The translations under genes were made by a program, and so were the position numbers. Shown here piece by piece: positions 27,075 to 36,432 of a stretch of DNA of 64,000 nt. The notes beneath the pieces were generated by a model, which saw only the letters and a program-made list of their open reading frames with translations, was not told the DNA's origin and searched no databases. Every line of letters starts with the position of its first letter. The stretch's first letter is position 1. Location: contig NZ_CP114291.2 in the NCBI RefSeq assembly GCF_027111355.2, positions 372,001 to 436,000 on the forward strand, written 5' to 3'. The stretch comes from Flavobacterium eburneipallidum (lineage in GTDB: Bacteria > Bacteroidota > Bacteroidia > Flavobacteriales > Flavobacteriaceae).

Positions 27075-27217
27075 ATGATCGAAAACATTGTTAAAAAACT
27101 ACAAATACAATCTATTTTTTATCATTTTACCGCACAAAAACATTCCATTACCTCATAAATTTTATTCTTTTTAAGGGTTTGAATACTTTTATCACTGTAA
27201 CCTTAAAATAGACCATT

Positions 27218-27970
27218 ATGGAAAGAAAAGAGTTTTTAAGAGGATTGGGTTTAGCAGGATTAGGCGCTTTGACTATTCCTGTAATCAAAGCCTGTAGCAG
27301 CGATGACAATAGTTCTTCATCTGCAGCAACAGATACTACTCCAGCCACCAATACAGGCGGTTCGACTTCTACGACTTGTACCGTTACTTCAACTGAAACC
27401 GCTGGTCCGTTTCCTACCAAATCGCCTTCGTCATTAGTGACAGCTAATATTGTTAGTGACAGGACAGGAGTGGCATTTACAATCAATATTACCATCAAAA
27501 ACACCAATGCAAGTTGCGCTGTTTTGGCTGGAGCCATTGTCGATATTTGGCATTGCGACAAAGACGGTTATTATTCTGAATATGGAGGAACTGGAATGCA
27601 ATCTGTCGATTTTACCACGGTTCATTTCTTGAGAGGAAGACAGACTACGAATGCTAACGGTAAAGTAAGTTTTACGTCTATTTTTCCAGGTTGGTACAGC
27701 GGAAGAGCCACACACATTCACGTGCATATTTATAACGCTTCGGGAAAATCTTTATTGGTCACTCAAATTGCTTTTCCAGAAGGTTCCGGAAGTGCTGTGG
27801 CATTGGTTAACGCATCAACAGCCAATGGCTATACCAAAGGATTGTCGGGTTACACTTATAACGCTTCTGACAATGTGTTTTCAGATGGAGTTTCGAATGA
27901 AATGTCCACCGTAACCGGAAGTGTTGCTACCGGTTTTGTGTTGGAACATACCATAAATGTTGCGGGATAA
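27218..27970 (+). CDS. Exported intradiol ring-cleavage dioxygenase-like lipoprotein
   Basis: A 250-residue protein. The leader MERKEFLRGLGLAGLGALTI ends in a lipobox-like IKAC with the Cys at about residue 26; the RK near the start is Tat-like. A Ser/Thr-rich linker follows. The domain from about residue 55 resembles protocatechuate/catechol dioxygenases: ETAGPFP, GAIVDIWHCDKDGYYSEYGG and FPGWYSGRATHIHVHIY, which supplies the Tyr and two His of the expected Tyr2His2 Fe(III) site. The substrate is unknown. An envelope location is unusual for catechol catabolism but is known for members of this family. Confidence 0.85.
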   Translation: MERKEFLRGLGLAGLGALTIPVIKACSSDDNSSSSAATDTTPATNTGGSTSTTCTVTSTETAGPFPTKSPSSLVTANIVSDRTGVAFTINITIKNTNASCAVLAGAIVDIWHCDKDGYYSEYGGTGMQSVDFTTVHFLRGRQTTNANGKVSFTSIFPGWYSGRATHIHVHIYNASGKSLLVTQIAFPEGSGSAVALVNASTANGYTKGLSGYTYNASDNVFSDGVSNEMSTVTGSVATGFVLEHTINVAG

Positions 27971-28059
27971 TTTTTTGAATTAGTAAAAAAAATAATTCCA
28001 AAACCTGTAAGATCGTCCAGTTTTGCATGTTTGTTTTTTAATTTCAAAAGCCATTTTTT

Positions 28060-28749
28060 ATGATACAACAACATCTTGTTCAAATATATAAAGCTGATTT
28101 TAGAGGAGAAAATAGTTCTAAAAATTCCCAATGTTTATCGACATTTAATTTTCAAAATTATCAGGACGATTCCAGAAAACCGTATGGTTCTTTGCAGTTT
28201 TTGAATGAAGAAATATTGGCACCAAAACAAAAGCGAACCAATATTATCGCATCGGATAAAGATATTTTTATTTTGCCAATTTTTGGCGGAATAGAATACA
28301 AGGATAATTTAGGAAATCAGGAATTTATTCGAGTAGAACAAATTCAGCATATTATTGCTCAAAAAGGAATGTCGTTTGAACTTTCGAATCCTTTTGAAGA
28401 AGATAATGTAAGTTATCTGCAAATGGGTTTTGACTTCAAAAATCGAGGTTTTCAAAGTAATTTCAAACCATTTGATTTTGGTTTAAATCAAAAAAATGAA
28501 TTGATTCCGCTATTCGAAGTCGAAAAAACTTTGGGTTTTATCGGAATTTACGAAGGCAGAAAAGAAGGTTTTTACAAACTGAAAGAGGCTTCAAACGGAA
28601 TTTTTGTTTTTGTAATCAACGGTGCTTTTGAAGTCGAAAACCGATTGTTAGAATCCAAAGACGGATTGAGTTTGCAACAAATTGAGGCAATCGAATGGGA
28701 AGCATTATCCGAAAATGCCATTCTTTTAGTTTTGGAAATTCCGTTGTAA
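28060..28749 (+). CDS. Pirin-like bicupin protein
   Basis: A 229-residue cytoplasmic protein with two cupin-like halves. It resembles the short pirin-related proteins of Flavobacteriia (PYGSLQFLNEEILAPKQK, FILPIFGGIEYKD and the second half NGIFVFVINGAFEVENRLLE). Classical pirin metal ligands (HPH, H, E) are not obvious in the first cupin, so metal binding is doubtful. The function is unknown; some pirins act as quercetinases or regulators. The stop is immediately followed by repeat element 2. Confidence 0.65.
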   Translation: MIQQHLVQIYKADFRGENSSKNSQCLSTFNFQNYQDDSRKPYGSLQFLNEEILAPKQKRTNIIASDKDIFILPIFGGIEYKDNLGNQEFIRVEQIQHIIAQKGMSFELSNPFEEDNVSYLQMGFDFKNRGFQSNFKPFDFGLNQKNELIPLFEVEKTLGFIGIYEGRKEGFYKLKEASNGIFVFVINGAFEVENRLLESKDGLSLQQIEAIEWEALSENAILLVLEIPL

Positions 28750-28750
28750 T

Positions 28751-28914
28751 CCGTCACTTCGAGTGATTTAGAATAGTAAAGCTATCGCATTACTATTCTA
28801 AATTGTATCGAGAAGTTTTTGATTTGGATGGTTCTCGATACAATTTTTAAAGCAGGACGTTATTTCTATTTCAGTATCATTTTTCAAGCTTTAAAAATCA
28901 CTCGAACTGACGGT
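28751..28914. repeat. Nested palindromic repeat element 2
   Basis: This 164-bp element begins 1 bp after the pirin-like stop. Outer arms 28751-28769 and 28896-28914 are inverted repeats with 18 of 19 matches. Inside are two perfect 14-bp hairpins in series, 28766-28803 (10-nt loop) and 28801-28845 (17-nt loop). They share three bases, so they partly compete. The plan resembles element 1 at 26921 but the sequence is unrelated. The open frame through it (from 28819) is probably spurious. Confidence 0.85.
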
Positions 28915-28947
28915 AAAATAAAAATTAAAAAGGTAAAAATAAAGCTT

Positions 28948-29448
28948 ATGAACAAACCAAAAATCAGATTAGCCTACCGATTAGTGATTGATAGCAAGTC
29001 AACATTCACTTGGGATAAATATGTTTTTGAAGATACCTTTCAAGAATATTTGATGCAAAGCCAGCAATTCAATACCAAAGAAAATCCGAAAAACACTTTT
29101 AGAGAATTATTGTCCGAGAACGAAAAAGCAGCTCAATTGCATTATTTGGTTGGCATTGCTGCTAATAGTTATGTAGAACAGCTCAAAGGGCATTTTCACC
29201 GTGTTGCGGATGTTTTAGGGAATCAGTATTTTCCGTTTGTCAATTATCAATTGGATATTATCAATACTGACGTTACCTATATTTCAAAACACAAAATCGG
29301 AATTACTTTTTATTCTCCCTTGCTGACTTATTTTGGAATTATTGAAAATCATTATTTAGTCTCAAAAACCACCGATGAGGTCAATGGTTTTGAAACGATT
29401 ATGTTTCCTGTTCAGCGGAATTTGGGAATTTGTTATTATGAGGGGTGA
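28948..29448 (+). CDS. Unknown soluble protein
   Basis: A 166-residue protein from the ATG at 28948 (MNKPKIRLAYRLVIDSKSTF). An in-frame ATG at 28819 lies inside repeat element 2 and would add an implausible extension. No signal peptide or membrane segment is present. The sequence is mixed alpha/beta with conserved-looking YLVGIAANSYVEQLKGHFHR and a C-terminal MFPVQRNLGICYYEG. I recognise no family. It is the only gene between the repeat and the downstream orphan membrane protein. Confidence 0.6.
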   Translation: MNKPKIRLAYRLVIDSKSTFTWDKYVFEDTFQEYLMQSQQFNTKENPKNTFRELLSENEKAAQLHYLVGIAANSYVEQLKGHFHRVADVLGNQYFPFVNYQLDIINTDVTYISKHKIGITFYSPLLTYFGIIENHYLVSKTTDEVNGFETIMFPVQRNLGICYYEG

Positions 29449-29566
29449 TATGGTTTGCGTTAAGCAGATGCTAATTCAAATATCTAAATTTTGTCTTCGA
29501 TAAATTAATATTCTATTTTATGAAATTTAATAATCTATTGAACAGTCTGTTGGTTAAAATTAATTT

Positions 29567-30235
29567 TTATGATTTACTTTGTTTTATACTGTGAGCAATT
29601 CCAGAAATATAATAAAAAACAATCATTATACTCAACCACGTTGATAACCAAAAACACAATTTTCCAGTTAAATTATTATAATAATTATTATGCAACTCAA
29701 TCAACATTTGGATTAATATGTAATAAGGCGAAAGACCAATTAAAATTAATGGAATAAATAACAGAAAATTAAATATTACTTCAATTAAATTAGTATTCTC
29801 GTTCATCGTTATCAAGTTTGCTAAAGAATTTGATAGATTAAAAGGATTAATCATTTTTATAATAAAAATTTTTGTGTCTTCACTTTGTGTTTTTTTTGCG
29901 AATCTTTCTTTTGATATTAAATCTATTATTTTTGTCGTCTCTAATTTTTGTAATGTGATAGATGTCAGAAAATAAATAATTGTAGCAAATATTACTGGTA
30001 AAATTTTTAGTAGCTCGGTGTTTTCCGAAATTGAGATTACGCCGAAATTGATTTCATAAGATTTTAAATTGTTAGAAAAGTAATAAATGAATATAATTAT
30101 AACTTCCCATAATAGTAATTTTTCTTCTTTAGAACTCAAACTTATTAGTTTTTCATAAAGTTTATCGTAAAACTCTTTTATAGAATTTTCATCATTACTA
30201 TTGATGAAATCTTGAATTTTGTTATCATAACTCAT
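29567..30235 (-). CDS. Orphan multi-pass membrane protein, unknown
   Basis: A 222-residue protein with hydrophobic segments at about 40-57, 73-92, 151-172 and 190-210. The N-terminus is charged and soluble (QDFINSNDENSIKEFYDKLY). Very high Asn/Ile/Leu/Lys content reflects strongly AT-rich DNA. I recognise no family. It lies between repeat element 2 and the toxin-antitoxin pair, in what looks like an accessory pocket. Confidence 0.6.
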   Translation of the reverse strand: MSYDNKIQDFINSNDENSIKEFYDKLYEKLISLSSKEEKLLLWEVIIIFIYYFSNNLKSYEINFGVISISENTELLKILPVIFATIIYFLTSITLQKLETTKIIDLISKERFAKKTQSEDTKIFIIKMINPFNLSNSLANLITMNENTNLIEVIFNFLLFIPLILIGLSPYYILIQMLIELHNNYYNNLTGKLCFWLSTWLSIMIVFYYISGIAHSIKQSKS

Positions 30236-30400
30236 CTTTTAATTTGGTTTATTTTTAAGTGTTTATAAGATCCCCAATGTTGTCCAAATTGCTTCATTGA
30301 GCTATTATTTTATTTGATTAGCTATTTAATCATTATTTCTAGATACCATAAACTAACCAATGATGAATTTATCCTGATTCAATTAGTACATCCATTTTAA

Positions 30401-30748
30401 TCAATCCAAATCCATAATTATAGATAAATTTTCTTTAATTTTTTCTATGAAATCTATTGGTAATATTCCCACTTTTTTAATTAATCTTTTGTTGTCAATG
30501 GCTCTAATTTGATCCATCATAATATCACAATTCTCGTGTAGATTTGCCATTCCTTTTTTCAAATGAACTCGTAAAATATCCGAATCATTTTGAACATTGG
30601 TAGTTATCGGGCAAACAATCGTTGATGGATGTGGAATTTTATTCAATAAATTAGTTTGAACAACTAAAACTGGTCTGGTTTTCCCCGCTTCGGTTCCTAT
30701 TTGTGGATTCAAGTCAGCTATCCAAATTTCATATTGATTAATCTGCAT
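30401..30748 (-). CDS. PemK/MazF family toxin
   Basis: A 115-residue type II toxin, probably an mRNA endoribonuclease. The family start YEIWIADLNPQIGTEAGKTR carries the conserved Gly-Lys-Arg-Pro element, followed by PVLVVQTNLLN, STIVCPITTNV and the C-terminal DIMMDQIRAIDNKRL with the conserved Asp-Gln. It overlaps the antitoxin gene by 11 bp, the usual antitoxin-first arrangement. Confidence 0.9.
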   Translation of the reverse strand: MQINQYEIWIADLNPQIGTEAGKTRPVLVVQTNLLNKIPHPSTIVCPITTNVQNDSDILRVHLKKGMANLHENCDIMMDQIRAIDNKRLIKKVGILPIDFIEKIKENLSIIMDLD

Positions 30749-30968
30749 AGTCTATTTTTTCAAAATCCTTTAAAATATTCATAGACTCTTTTTGAACTAA
30801 TTCAGATTCTGCTTTAAGCCTTTTCTCCAAAATTTGTCTTTTTTGGACCTTGTTGTAATATTCAATTGCTTCATTAATATATCTATTTCTAGGAATACTT
30901 ATTCTCGAAAGGATTTTTTCAGTTTCTCCAAATATGGAATCATCTATTTTTAACGATACTGTTTTCAT
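30738..30968 (-). CDS. Ribbon-helix-helix antitoxin partner of PemK/MazF
   Basis: A 76-residue protein. The N-terminal ~45 residues fit a ribbon-helix-helix fold (TVSLKIDDSIFGETEKIL, then RNRYINEAIEYYNKV), suited to operator binding. The charged C-terminal tail (ESMNILKDFEKIDYAD) would wrap the toxin. It is the first gene of the pair and has its own promoter 20 bp upstream. By family habit it represses that promoter with the toxin. Confidence 0.85.
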   Translation of the reverse strand: MKTVSLKIDDSIFGETEKILSRISIPRNRYINEAIEYYNKVQKRQILEKRLKAESELVQKESMNILKDFEKIDYAD

Positions 30969-30987
30969 GTATTTTTATTTAATATCA

Positions 30988-31014
30988 CAAAGGTATGTCT
31001 TTTTTGTATATCAA
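30988..31014 (-). promoter_or_regulatory. Promoter of the toxin-antitoxin operon
   Basis: On the minus strand TTG (31012-31014) and TACCTTTG (30988-30995) are separated by 16 bp, matching the Bacteroidota TTG / TAnnTTTG pair. The -7 ends 19 bp before the antitoxin ATG. Confidence 0.65.
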
Positions 31015-31212
31015 AAGTAGTTTTTAATTTAATTTAATTTTGATTCAATATCTGTACAATTTTAATTTTACCATCCTGTTTAATTAAAAATACAAATACA
31101 TTTTTTTTGAAGTAAGTTTATGAAAATTGATATTTGATCAAATTACAACGTTTTCGCCAGCGAATTGTCTTAATTTTAGAACTATTCTTATTTTTTAGTT
31201 CCTGAAAAGTTC

Positions 31213-31220
31213 TATATTTG
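31213..31220 (+). promoter_or_regulatory. -7 element for pgk
   Basis: TATATTTG fits TAnnTTTG and lies 32 bp before the pgk ATG at 31253. No exact TTG sits at the -33 spacing. Confidence 0.55.
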
Positions 31221-31252
31221 TTTTTCTTTCAAAAAAACTAAAAAAAACTTCA

Positions 31253-32440
31253 ATGAAAACTATAAACGATTTCGATTTCAAAAACAAAAGAGCCATAATC
31301 CGTGTTGATTTTAATGTACCTTTAGATGAAAATTTTAATGTAACAGATACGACACGTATTGATGCTGCTAAACCTACAATAGATAAAATCCTTGCCGATG
31401 GGGGAAGTGTAATTTTGATGTCACATTTAGGACGTCCAAAAGGATCTGAAGAAAAGTATTCATTGAAACACATCTTGAAAACGGCTTCAGAAATTCTTGG
31501 CGTTTCGGTAAAATTTGCTACAAACTGTGTTGGCGAAGAAGCAAAAATAGCTTCGAACGATTTAAAACCTGGCGAAGTTTTGTTATTAGAAAATTTACGT
31601 TTTCATGCAGAAGAAGAAAAAGGAGATGTCGCATTTGCCAAAGAATTAGCTTCTCTTGGAGATATTTATGTAAACGATGCTTTTGGAACGGCTCACAGAG
31701 CACACGCTTCAACAACAATCATTGCACAATTTTTTCCAACTCAAAAATGTTTTGGATTATTATTAGCAAAAGAAATCGAAAGTTTAAACAAGGTTTTGAA
31801 AGATTCTGAAAAACCAGTTTTAGCCGTTCTTGGCGGTTCTAAAGTGTCTTCTAAAATTACAGTTATCGAAAACATTTTAGACAAAGTAGATCACATGATT
31901 ATTGGTGGTGGAATGACTTTCACTTTCGTAAAAGCGTTGGGTGGAAAAGTTGGTGAGTCTATTTGTGAGGACGACAAACAAGAATTAGCTCTTGAAATTT
32001 TGAGATTGGCTAAAGAAAAAGGAGTTCAAATTCACATTCCTGTTGATGTTGTTGCTGCAGATGATTTTTCTAATACAGCTAACACTCAAATCGTAGATGT
32101 TCGTGAAATTCCTGATGGATGGCAAGGTTTGGATGCAGGTCCGAAATCTTTGGAGAACTTCAAAAAAGTAATTTTAGAATCAAAAACTATTCTTTGGAAT
32201 GGTCCTTTGGGAGTTTTTGAAATGGAAACTTTTGCTAACGGAACTATCGAATTAGGTAACTTTATTGCCGAAGCAACTGCAAACGGTGCTTTCTCTCTTG
32301 TGGGTGGTGGTGACTCTGTTGCAGCAGTAAAACAATTTGGTTTTGAGGATAAAGTAAGTTATGTTTCGACTGGAGGAGGAGCAATGTTAGAGATGCTAGA
32401 AGGTAGGATTTTACCTGGAATCGCAGCCATTTTAGACTAA
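31253..32440 (+). CDS. pgk: Phosphoglycerate kinase
   Basis: A 395-residue glycolytic enzyme transferring phosphate from 1,3-bisphosphoglycerate to ADP. Conserved elements are [76 protein letters not shown] and [13 protein letters not shown] with the nucleotide-binding loop. The length is standard. It is transcribed with, or just ahead of, the LysM gene 110 bp downstream. Confidence 0.98.
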   Translation: MKTINDFDFKNKRAIIRVDFNVPLDENFNVTDTTRIDAAKPTIDKILADGGSVILMSHLGRPKGSEEKYSLKHILKTASEILGVSVKFATNCVGEEAKIASNDLKPGEVLLLENLRFHAEEEKGDVAFAKELASLGDIYVNDAFGTAHRAHASTTIIAQFFPTQKCFGLLLAKEIESLNKVLKDSEKPVLAVLGGSKVSSKITVIENILDKVDHMIIGGGMTFTFVKALGGKVGESICEDDKQELALEILRLAKEKGVQIHIPVDVVAADDFSNTANTQIVDVREIPDGWQGLDAGPKSLENFKKVILESKTILWNGPLGVFEMETFANGTIELGNFIAEATANGAFSLVGGGDSVAAVKQFGFEDKVSYVSTGGGAMLEMLEGRILPGIAAILD

Positions 32441-32550
32441 AAAATCCACTTTTAACAATATTTAGTGAAATTTTTAGTTATTACGTATTAAGTTTGCAAC
32501 CGACCCTCTGTTTGTAATCATTTGTATAATAGTACGTTGATAAAAAAAGT

Positions 32551-34563
32551 ATGAGTATAAAAAAAATTTCCATATCGGTTTTTCTATTATTGTCAATTTC
32601 TTTGTTTTCGCAGAAATCTTATGAAAACAAAGGAATTGTCAAAATGGAAACCAATCGTTCCTATTTAGATTCCATTAAAAATACATTTGTAAAAGATGAT
32701 CTCGCAGCCTGTGTTGATAGTCTTTGGATGAAGGAATTAACCAATTTAGACATTTTCGAAGATATATCAAATGATATAAAAAACGTAAATACCGACCAAA
32801 AAGTCGATTATGAATTGCCAACAGACTTGTTAAAACAACGATTGACAGAAATGGATTCTAAATCGCCATTTAATATCGAATACAATCCAGGTCTGGAAAA
32901 TATTATCAAGTCATTTCTTAAAAACAGAAAGAAATCTTTTGAACGCTTGATGGCCATTTCTGAATATTATTTTCCTCTTTTTGAAGAAGCGCTGGCTAAA
33001 AAAAATGTCCCTCTTGAAATAAAATATTTAGCCGTTGTAGAATCAGCTTTGAATCCTAAAGCAGTCTCTAGAATGGGAGCCACAGGACTTTGGCAGTTTA
33101 TGTACCATACCGGAAAACAATACAATCTAAATATTGATTCTTATGTAGATGAACGAAGCGATCCGCTAAAAGCCAGTGAAGCTGCAGCTCAATACATGAG
33201 TAATATGTATGCTATTTTTGGCGATTGGGATTTGGTTTTAGCTTCTTATAATTCAGGTCCAGGAAATGTTTCCAAAGCGATTCGTCGTTCAGGTGGACAA
33301 CAAAATTTCTGGAATATCAAAAAACATTTGCCACAAGAAACTCAAGGTTATGTACCCGCTTTTCTAGCCACAATGTACATCTACGAATACCACAAAGAAC
33401 ACGGAATAAAACCTACCAGAGCAGCTATTCCGCATTTTGCTACTGATACTATTTTGATTAAAAGAGAAATGTCGTTCAAACAAATTTCAGATTTATTGGA
33501 TGTTCCCGTTGCACAATTGCAGTTATTGAATCCGTCTTATAAAATGAATGTGGTTCCTTTTTATCAAGATCAACCTCACTACTTACGATTACCTGCGGCA
33601 AAAATAGCAGTCTTTGCTTCTAATGAAGACAAGATTTATGGATATGCGCAGCGTGAATCTGACATGCGTGAAAAACCATTTCAGGTTAATAAAGCAATCG
33701 TAGTAAAGGATTCTTCAAATTATATCCAACAAAAAATCACGTTGCCGAACACCAAATATTACACTGTTCAACGAGGTGATAATTTAGGGCAAATTGCTGA
33801 TAAATATAATGTAAGCATAGCCGATATTAAAAAATGGAACAGTTTAAAGTCTAGTACAGTAGCTAGTGGCAAACGTTTGAAAATAATTGCTAACGAAATT
33901 GATGTTCAAGCCAATAAAAATGAGGCAATTGTAGCTAATGATACCAAAATTAGTAAAGAAGACAAATCCAAAAAAATTGTAAAAGCAGATACATTATCAA
34001 CTACAGCAGCTACTTATTATGTAGTTCAAAAAGGAGACAATTTGAGCGCTATTGCCAAGAAATATGATGTTACTGTAGCGGAATTAAAAGAATGGAATAA
34101 TCTTGCTACTGCGGGAATCCAATTGGGTGCTTCGTTACAAGTTGCCAAAAATGAGGTGATTGAGAAACAAGAAGTAGCCGTTGCTCCAAAGATGGAAAAC
34201 GTAGAATACATTGTTAAAAAAGGAGATAATTTGGGAACTATTTCCAAAAAATACGGTAGTTCTATAGAAGATTTAAAAGAGTGGAATAATTTAGAAAGCA
34301 ACAATATTGCGTTAGGAAAAAGTTTGATTGTTGCCAAAAGCGAAATCAAAGAAGAAACTAAACCTGCCGAAACATTTAAAAGAAGCAATAATTTAGCTTC
34401 GACTTCCAAAAAGAATGCTTCGGATTATTATGTTCAAAAAGGCGATTCATTGTACAGCATTTCCAAAAAATATCCTGGTGTAACTATTGCCGATATTAAA
34501 AAATGGAACAACATCAGCTCCGAAGAATTGAAACCAGGCATGAAATTGAAAATCAACGGATAG
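32551..34563 (+). CDS. MltD-type lytic transglycosylase with four LysM repeats
   Basis: A 670-residue exported murein hydrolase with a signal peptide cut near LFSQ. The SLT domain (about 145-290) has the catalytic Glu at residue 164 in AVVESALNPKAVSRMGATGL, then WQFMYHTGKQYNL and ASYNSGPGNVSKAI. Four LysM modules start near residues 405, 487, 551 and 625, each with a Y-x-V-x-(R/K)-G-D core. Charged low-complexity linkers separate them. It cleaves glycan strands in the periplasm; the number of LysM units suggests tight wall binding. A long word-repeat hairpin follows. Confidence 0.92.
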   Translation: MSIKKISISVFLLLSISLFSQKSYENKGIVKMETNRSYLDSIKNTFVKDDLAACVDSLWMKELTNLDIFEDISNDIKNVNTDQKVDYELPTDLLKQRLTEMDSKSPFNIEYNPGLENIIKSFLKNRKKSFERLMAISEYYFPLFEEALAKKNVPLEIKYLAVVESALNPKAVSRMGATGLWQFMYHTGKQYNLNIDSYVDERSDPLKASEAAAQYMSNMYAIFGDWDLVLASYNSGPGNVSKAIRRSGGQQNFWNIKKHLPQETQGYVPAFLATMYIYEYHKEHGIKPTRAAIPHFATDTILIKREMSFKQISDLLDVPVAQLQLLNPSYKMNVVPFYQDQPHYLRLPAAKIAVFASNEDKIYGYAQRESDMREKPFQVNKAIVVKDSSNYIQQKITLPNTKYYTVQRGDNLGQIADKYNVSIADIKKWNSLKSSTVASGKRLKIIANEIDVQANKNEAIVANDTKISKEDKSKKIVKADTLSTTAATYYVVQKGDNLSAIAKKYDVTVAELKEWNNLATAGIQLGASLQVAKNEVIEKQEVAVAPKMENVEYIVKKGDNLGTISKKYGSSIEDLKEWNNLESNNIALGKSLIVAKSEIKEETKPAETFKRSNNLASTSKKNASDYYVQKGDSLYSISKKYPGVTIADIKKWNNISSEELKPGMKLKING

Positions 34564-34600
34564 TTAGCAATTTTAGATTTCTGATTTTAAATTAAAAATA

Positions 34601-34669
34601 AAACCATTAAGCGAATTAAGAAAATTAAGAACAGACTAATCTTAATTTTCTTAATTCGCTTAATGGTTT
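34601..34669. repeat. Long perfect inverted repeat (ATTAAG word family)
   Basis: Arms of 30 bp (34601-34630 and 34640-34669) match perfectly with a 9-nt loop. Each arm is built from repeats of GAATTAAG/AAATTAAG next to AAACCATTAAGC. It can act as a terminator for the LysM gene. A fragment of the same words lies at 53707-53728, between hemA and hemC. Confidence 0.85.
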
Positions 34670-34706
34670 AAAAAATACAGACTTGTCGTAATTAGAGTTT
34701 AGCTAA

Positions 34707-34732
34707 TTGTATCAATTTTTCGTGTAAATTTG
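34707..34732 (+). promoter_or_regulatory. Candidate promoter for the DUF1080 gene
   Basis: TAAATTTG at 34725-34732 matches TAnnTTTG 40 bp before the ATG at 34773. TTG at 34707-34709 could be the -33 element, with a short 15-bp spacer. Confidence 0.5.
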
Positions 34733-34772
34733 CTTTGTTCTTAACTAGTTCGTTTTAAATAAAATCACACCA

Positions 34773-35426
34773 ATGTTCAAAAAAATAACCACTGTTTTTG
34801 TTTTCGCTTTACTTTTAAATTCTTGTGCTGTTCAACAAAATAGTATTGCTACAAACGATTGGTATGCATTTACTAAAACCAGTACTGAAAGACAAGAACC
34901 TGCCAAAATATATGAGTTTACCGATGGAATGATTCGAATGCACGGTGAAAATATAGGTTATTTGATGACCAAAAAAAGCTATAAAAATTTCGAGTTGAGT
35001 TTGGACTTCCGATGGAATATTGAAGAAAAATACAATAGAAAAGGCAAAAAAAATAGCGGTGTAATGTACAACATTCCAGTAGATTCGCCTGATAACATTT
35101 GGCCAAAAGGAATTCAATTTCAAATAAAAGAAAACACTACTGGCGATTTTATCTTTTTAGACAAAACTACTGCTGTAATAAACGGAAAAATAATAGAGGC
35201 AGGCGCAAGTGTTACTTCGGCAAAATTTATCGAAAATGAGAAGCCTTATGGCGAATGGAATTCTATTGTGATTAAATCTTTCAACGGTAAAATCACACAA
35301 TATTTGAATGGAAAATTGGTCAACGAAGGAACAGAATCTTCTACTGTAGAAGGAAAAATTTCTTTGAATTATGAAGGTTCGCCAATTGATTTTAGAAATA
35401 TTATTTTAAAAAACATTCAGAAATAA
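34773..35426 (+). CDS. DUF1080 (3-keto-disaccharide hydrolase-like) lipoprotein
   Basis: A 217-residue protein with a lipoprotein signal (VFVFALLLNSCAVQ, Cys near residue 18) and one concanavalin-like jelly-roll domain. DUF1080 traits include YKNFELSLDFRWN, NSGVMYNIPVDSPDNIWPKG, IQFQIKENTTGDFIF and GEWNSIVIKSFNGKITQYLN. Family members hydrolyse 3-keto-glycosides or bind glycans. A substrate cannot be assigned. It is anchored in the envelope. Confidence 0.85.
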   Translation: MFKKITTVFVFALLLNSCAVQQNSIATNDWYAFTKTSTERQEPAKIYEFTDGMIRMHGENIGYLMTKKSYKNFELSLDFRWNIEEKYNRKGKKNSGVMYNIPVDSPDNIWPKGIQFQIKENTTGDFIFLDKTTAVINGKIIEAGASVTSAKFIENEKPYGEWNSIVIKSFNGKITQYLNGKLVNEGTESSTVEGKISLNYEGSPIDFRNIILKNIQK

Positions 35427-35457
35427 AAATTGGTATAACATTTTAGCCATTCAATTA

Positions 35458-36432
35458 ATGAATAAATACCTTTTATTAGCACTCTCCCTTTTCACACTTT
35501 TGTTTTTTTCTTGTAAAAAGCAGGAGAATTTGCCACGAAAAGCAACGGGCAAAATCAATACAATTTCGGTTATTATTGATGATCAATTGTGGAATGGCGA
35601 AGTAGGGGATCGCATTCGAAATAAGTTTGCATCGCCCGTTATTGGATTGCCACAAGAAGAACCACTTTTTACCATCAATCAATATCCAGCCAAATTGATG
35701 GAAGGATTTATGACCGATAATCGTACGATAATCGTGGTCAAAAAAGAAAATAAAACAGCATTCGAAATCAAGAAAAATCAATATGCCGAACCGCAAAATG
35801 TATTTCATATTTCTGGAAAAACCATCACCGAAATTTTAGATATTATTGAAAAAAATACACCTAAAATCATCAAGATTATAAAAGAAACTGAAATTGCTGA
35901 AAGCCAAAGAATTCACAGTAAATCTTTGATTCAAACTGTTCTAATTAAGAATAAATTTCAGATTACATTAAATATTCCTACTGGTTATTCTTATGCGTTT
36001 CAAAGTAAAAATTTTATTTGGTTGAAAAAAGAAATCATCAGCGGTAATACCAATCTTTTGATTTATCAGGTGCCAATAACGGCTATCAAAAAGGATGCTG
36101 ATGCTATTATGAATATTATCAAAATGCGAGATTCTATTGGCAATTTATTCATTAGAGGAACCGAATTAGACACTCAAATGATTACCGAAGAAGGCTATTC
36201 TCCTTATTTTTCGGAAACCAAAATCAATGATATTAACGCATTCGAAACCAAAGGAACTTGGGAGCTTAAAAATGATTTTATGTCAGGACCTTTTGTGAAT
36301 TATGCCATTGTAGATGAAGCGCACAACAGAATTCTGGTTTTGGAGGGATTTTGTTATTCGCCTTCAAAAGAAAAAAGGGATTTGATGCACGAGTTAGAAT
36401 CTATTATTAAATCAATTGTTATTTTGAAATGA
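35458..36432 (+). CDS. DUF4837 family lipoprotein
   Basis: A 324-residue protein with a lipobox LLFFSCKK (Cys near residue 19). It fits the Bacteroidota DUF4837 family: TISVIIDDQLWNGEVGDRIR, FTINQYPAKLMEGFMTDNRT and the C-terminal NYAIVDEAHNRILVLEGFCY. The function is unknown. It starts 32 bp after DUF1080 and overlaps the acetyltransferase gene by 4 bp, so the three probably form one transcript. Confidence 0.82.
   Translation: MNKYLLLALSLFTLLFFSCKKQENLPRKATGKINTISVIIDDQLWNGEVGDRIRNKFASPVIGLPQEEPLFTINQYPAKLMEGFMTDNRTIIVVKKENKTAFEIKKNQYAEPQNVFHISGKTITEILDIIEKNTPKIIKIIKETEIAESQRIHSKSLIQTVLIKNKFQITLNIPTGYSYAFQSKNFIWLKKEIISGNTNLLIYQVPITAIKKDADAIMNIIKMRDSIGNLFIRGTELDTQMITEEGYSPYFSETKINDINAFETKGTWELKNDFMSGPFVNYAIVDEAHNRILVLEGFCYSPSKEKRDLMHELESIIKSIVILK

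Noticed and set aside
26964..27158. Open frame across nested palindromic element 1
   Set aside because: It follows the palindrome sequence, has no signal peptide or domain, and its length is explained by the lack of stops in the hairpin DNA.
28819..28947. N-terminal extension of the 28948 gene to an ATG at 28819
   Set aside because: It lies inside repeat element 2 and translates repeat DNA; the ATG at 28948 starts the plausible protein.
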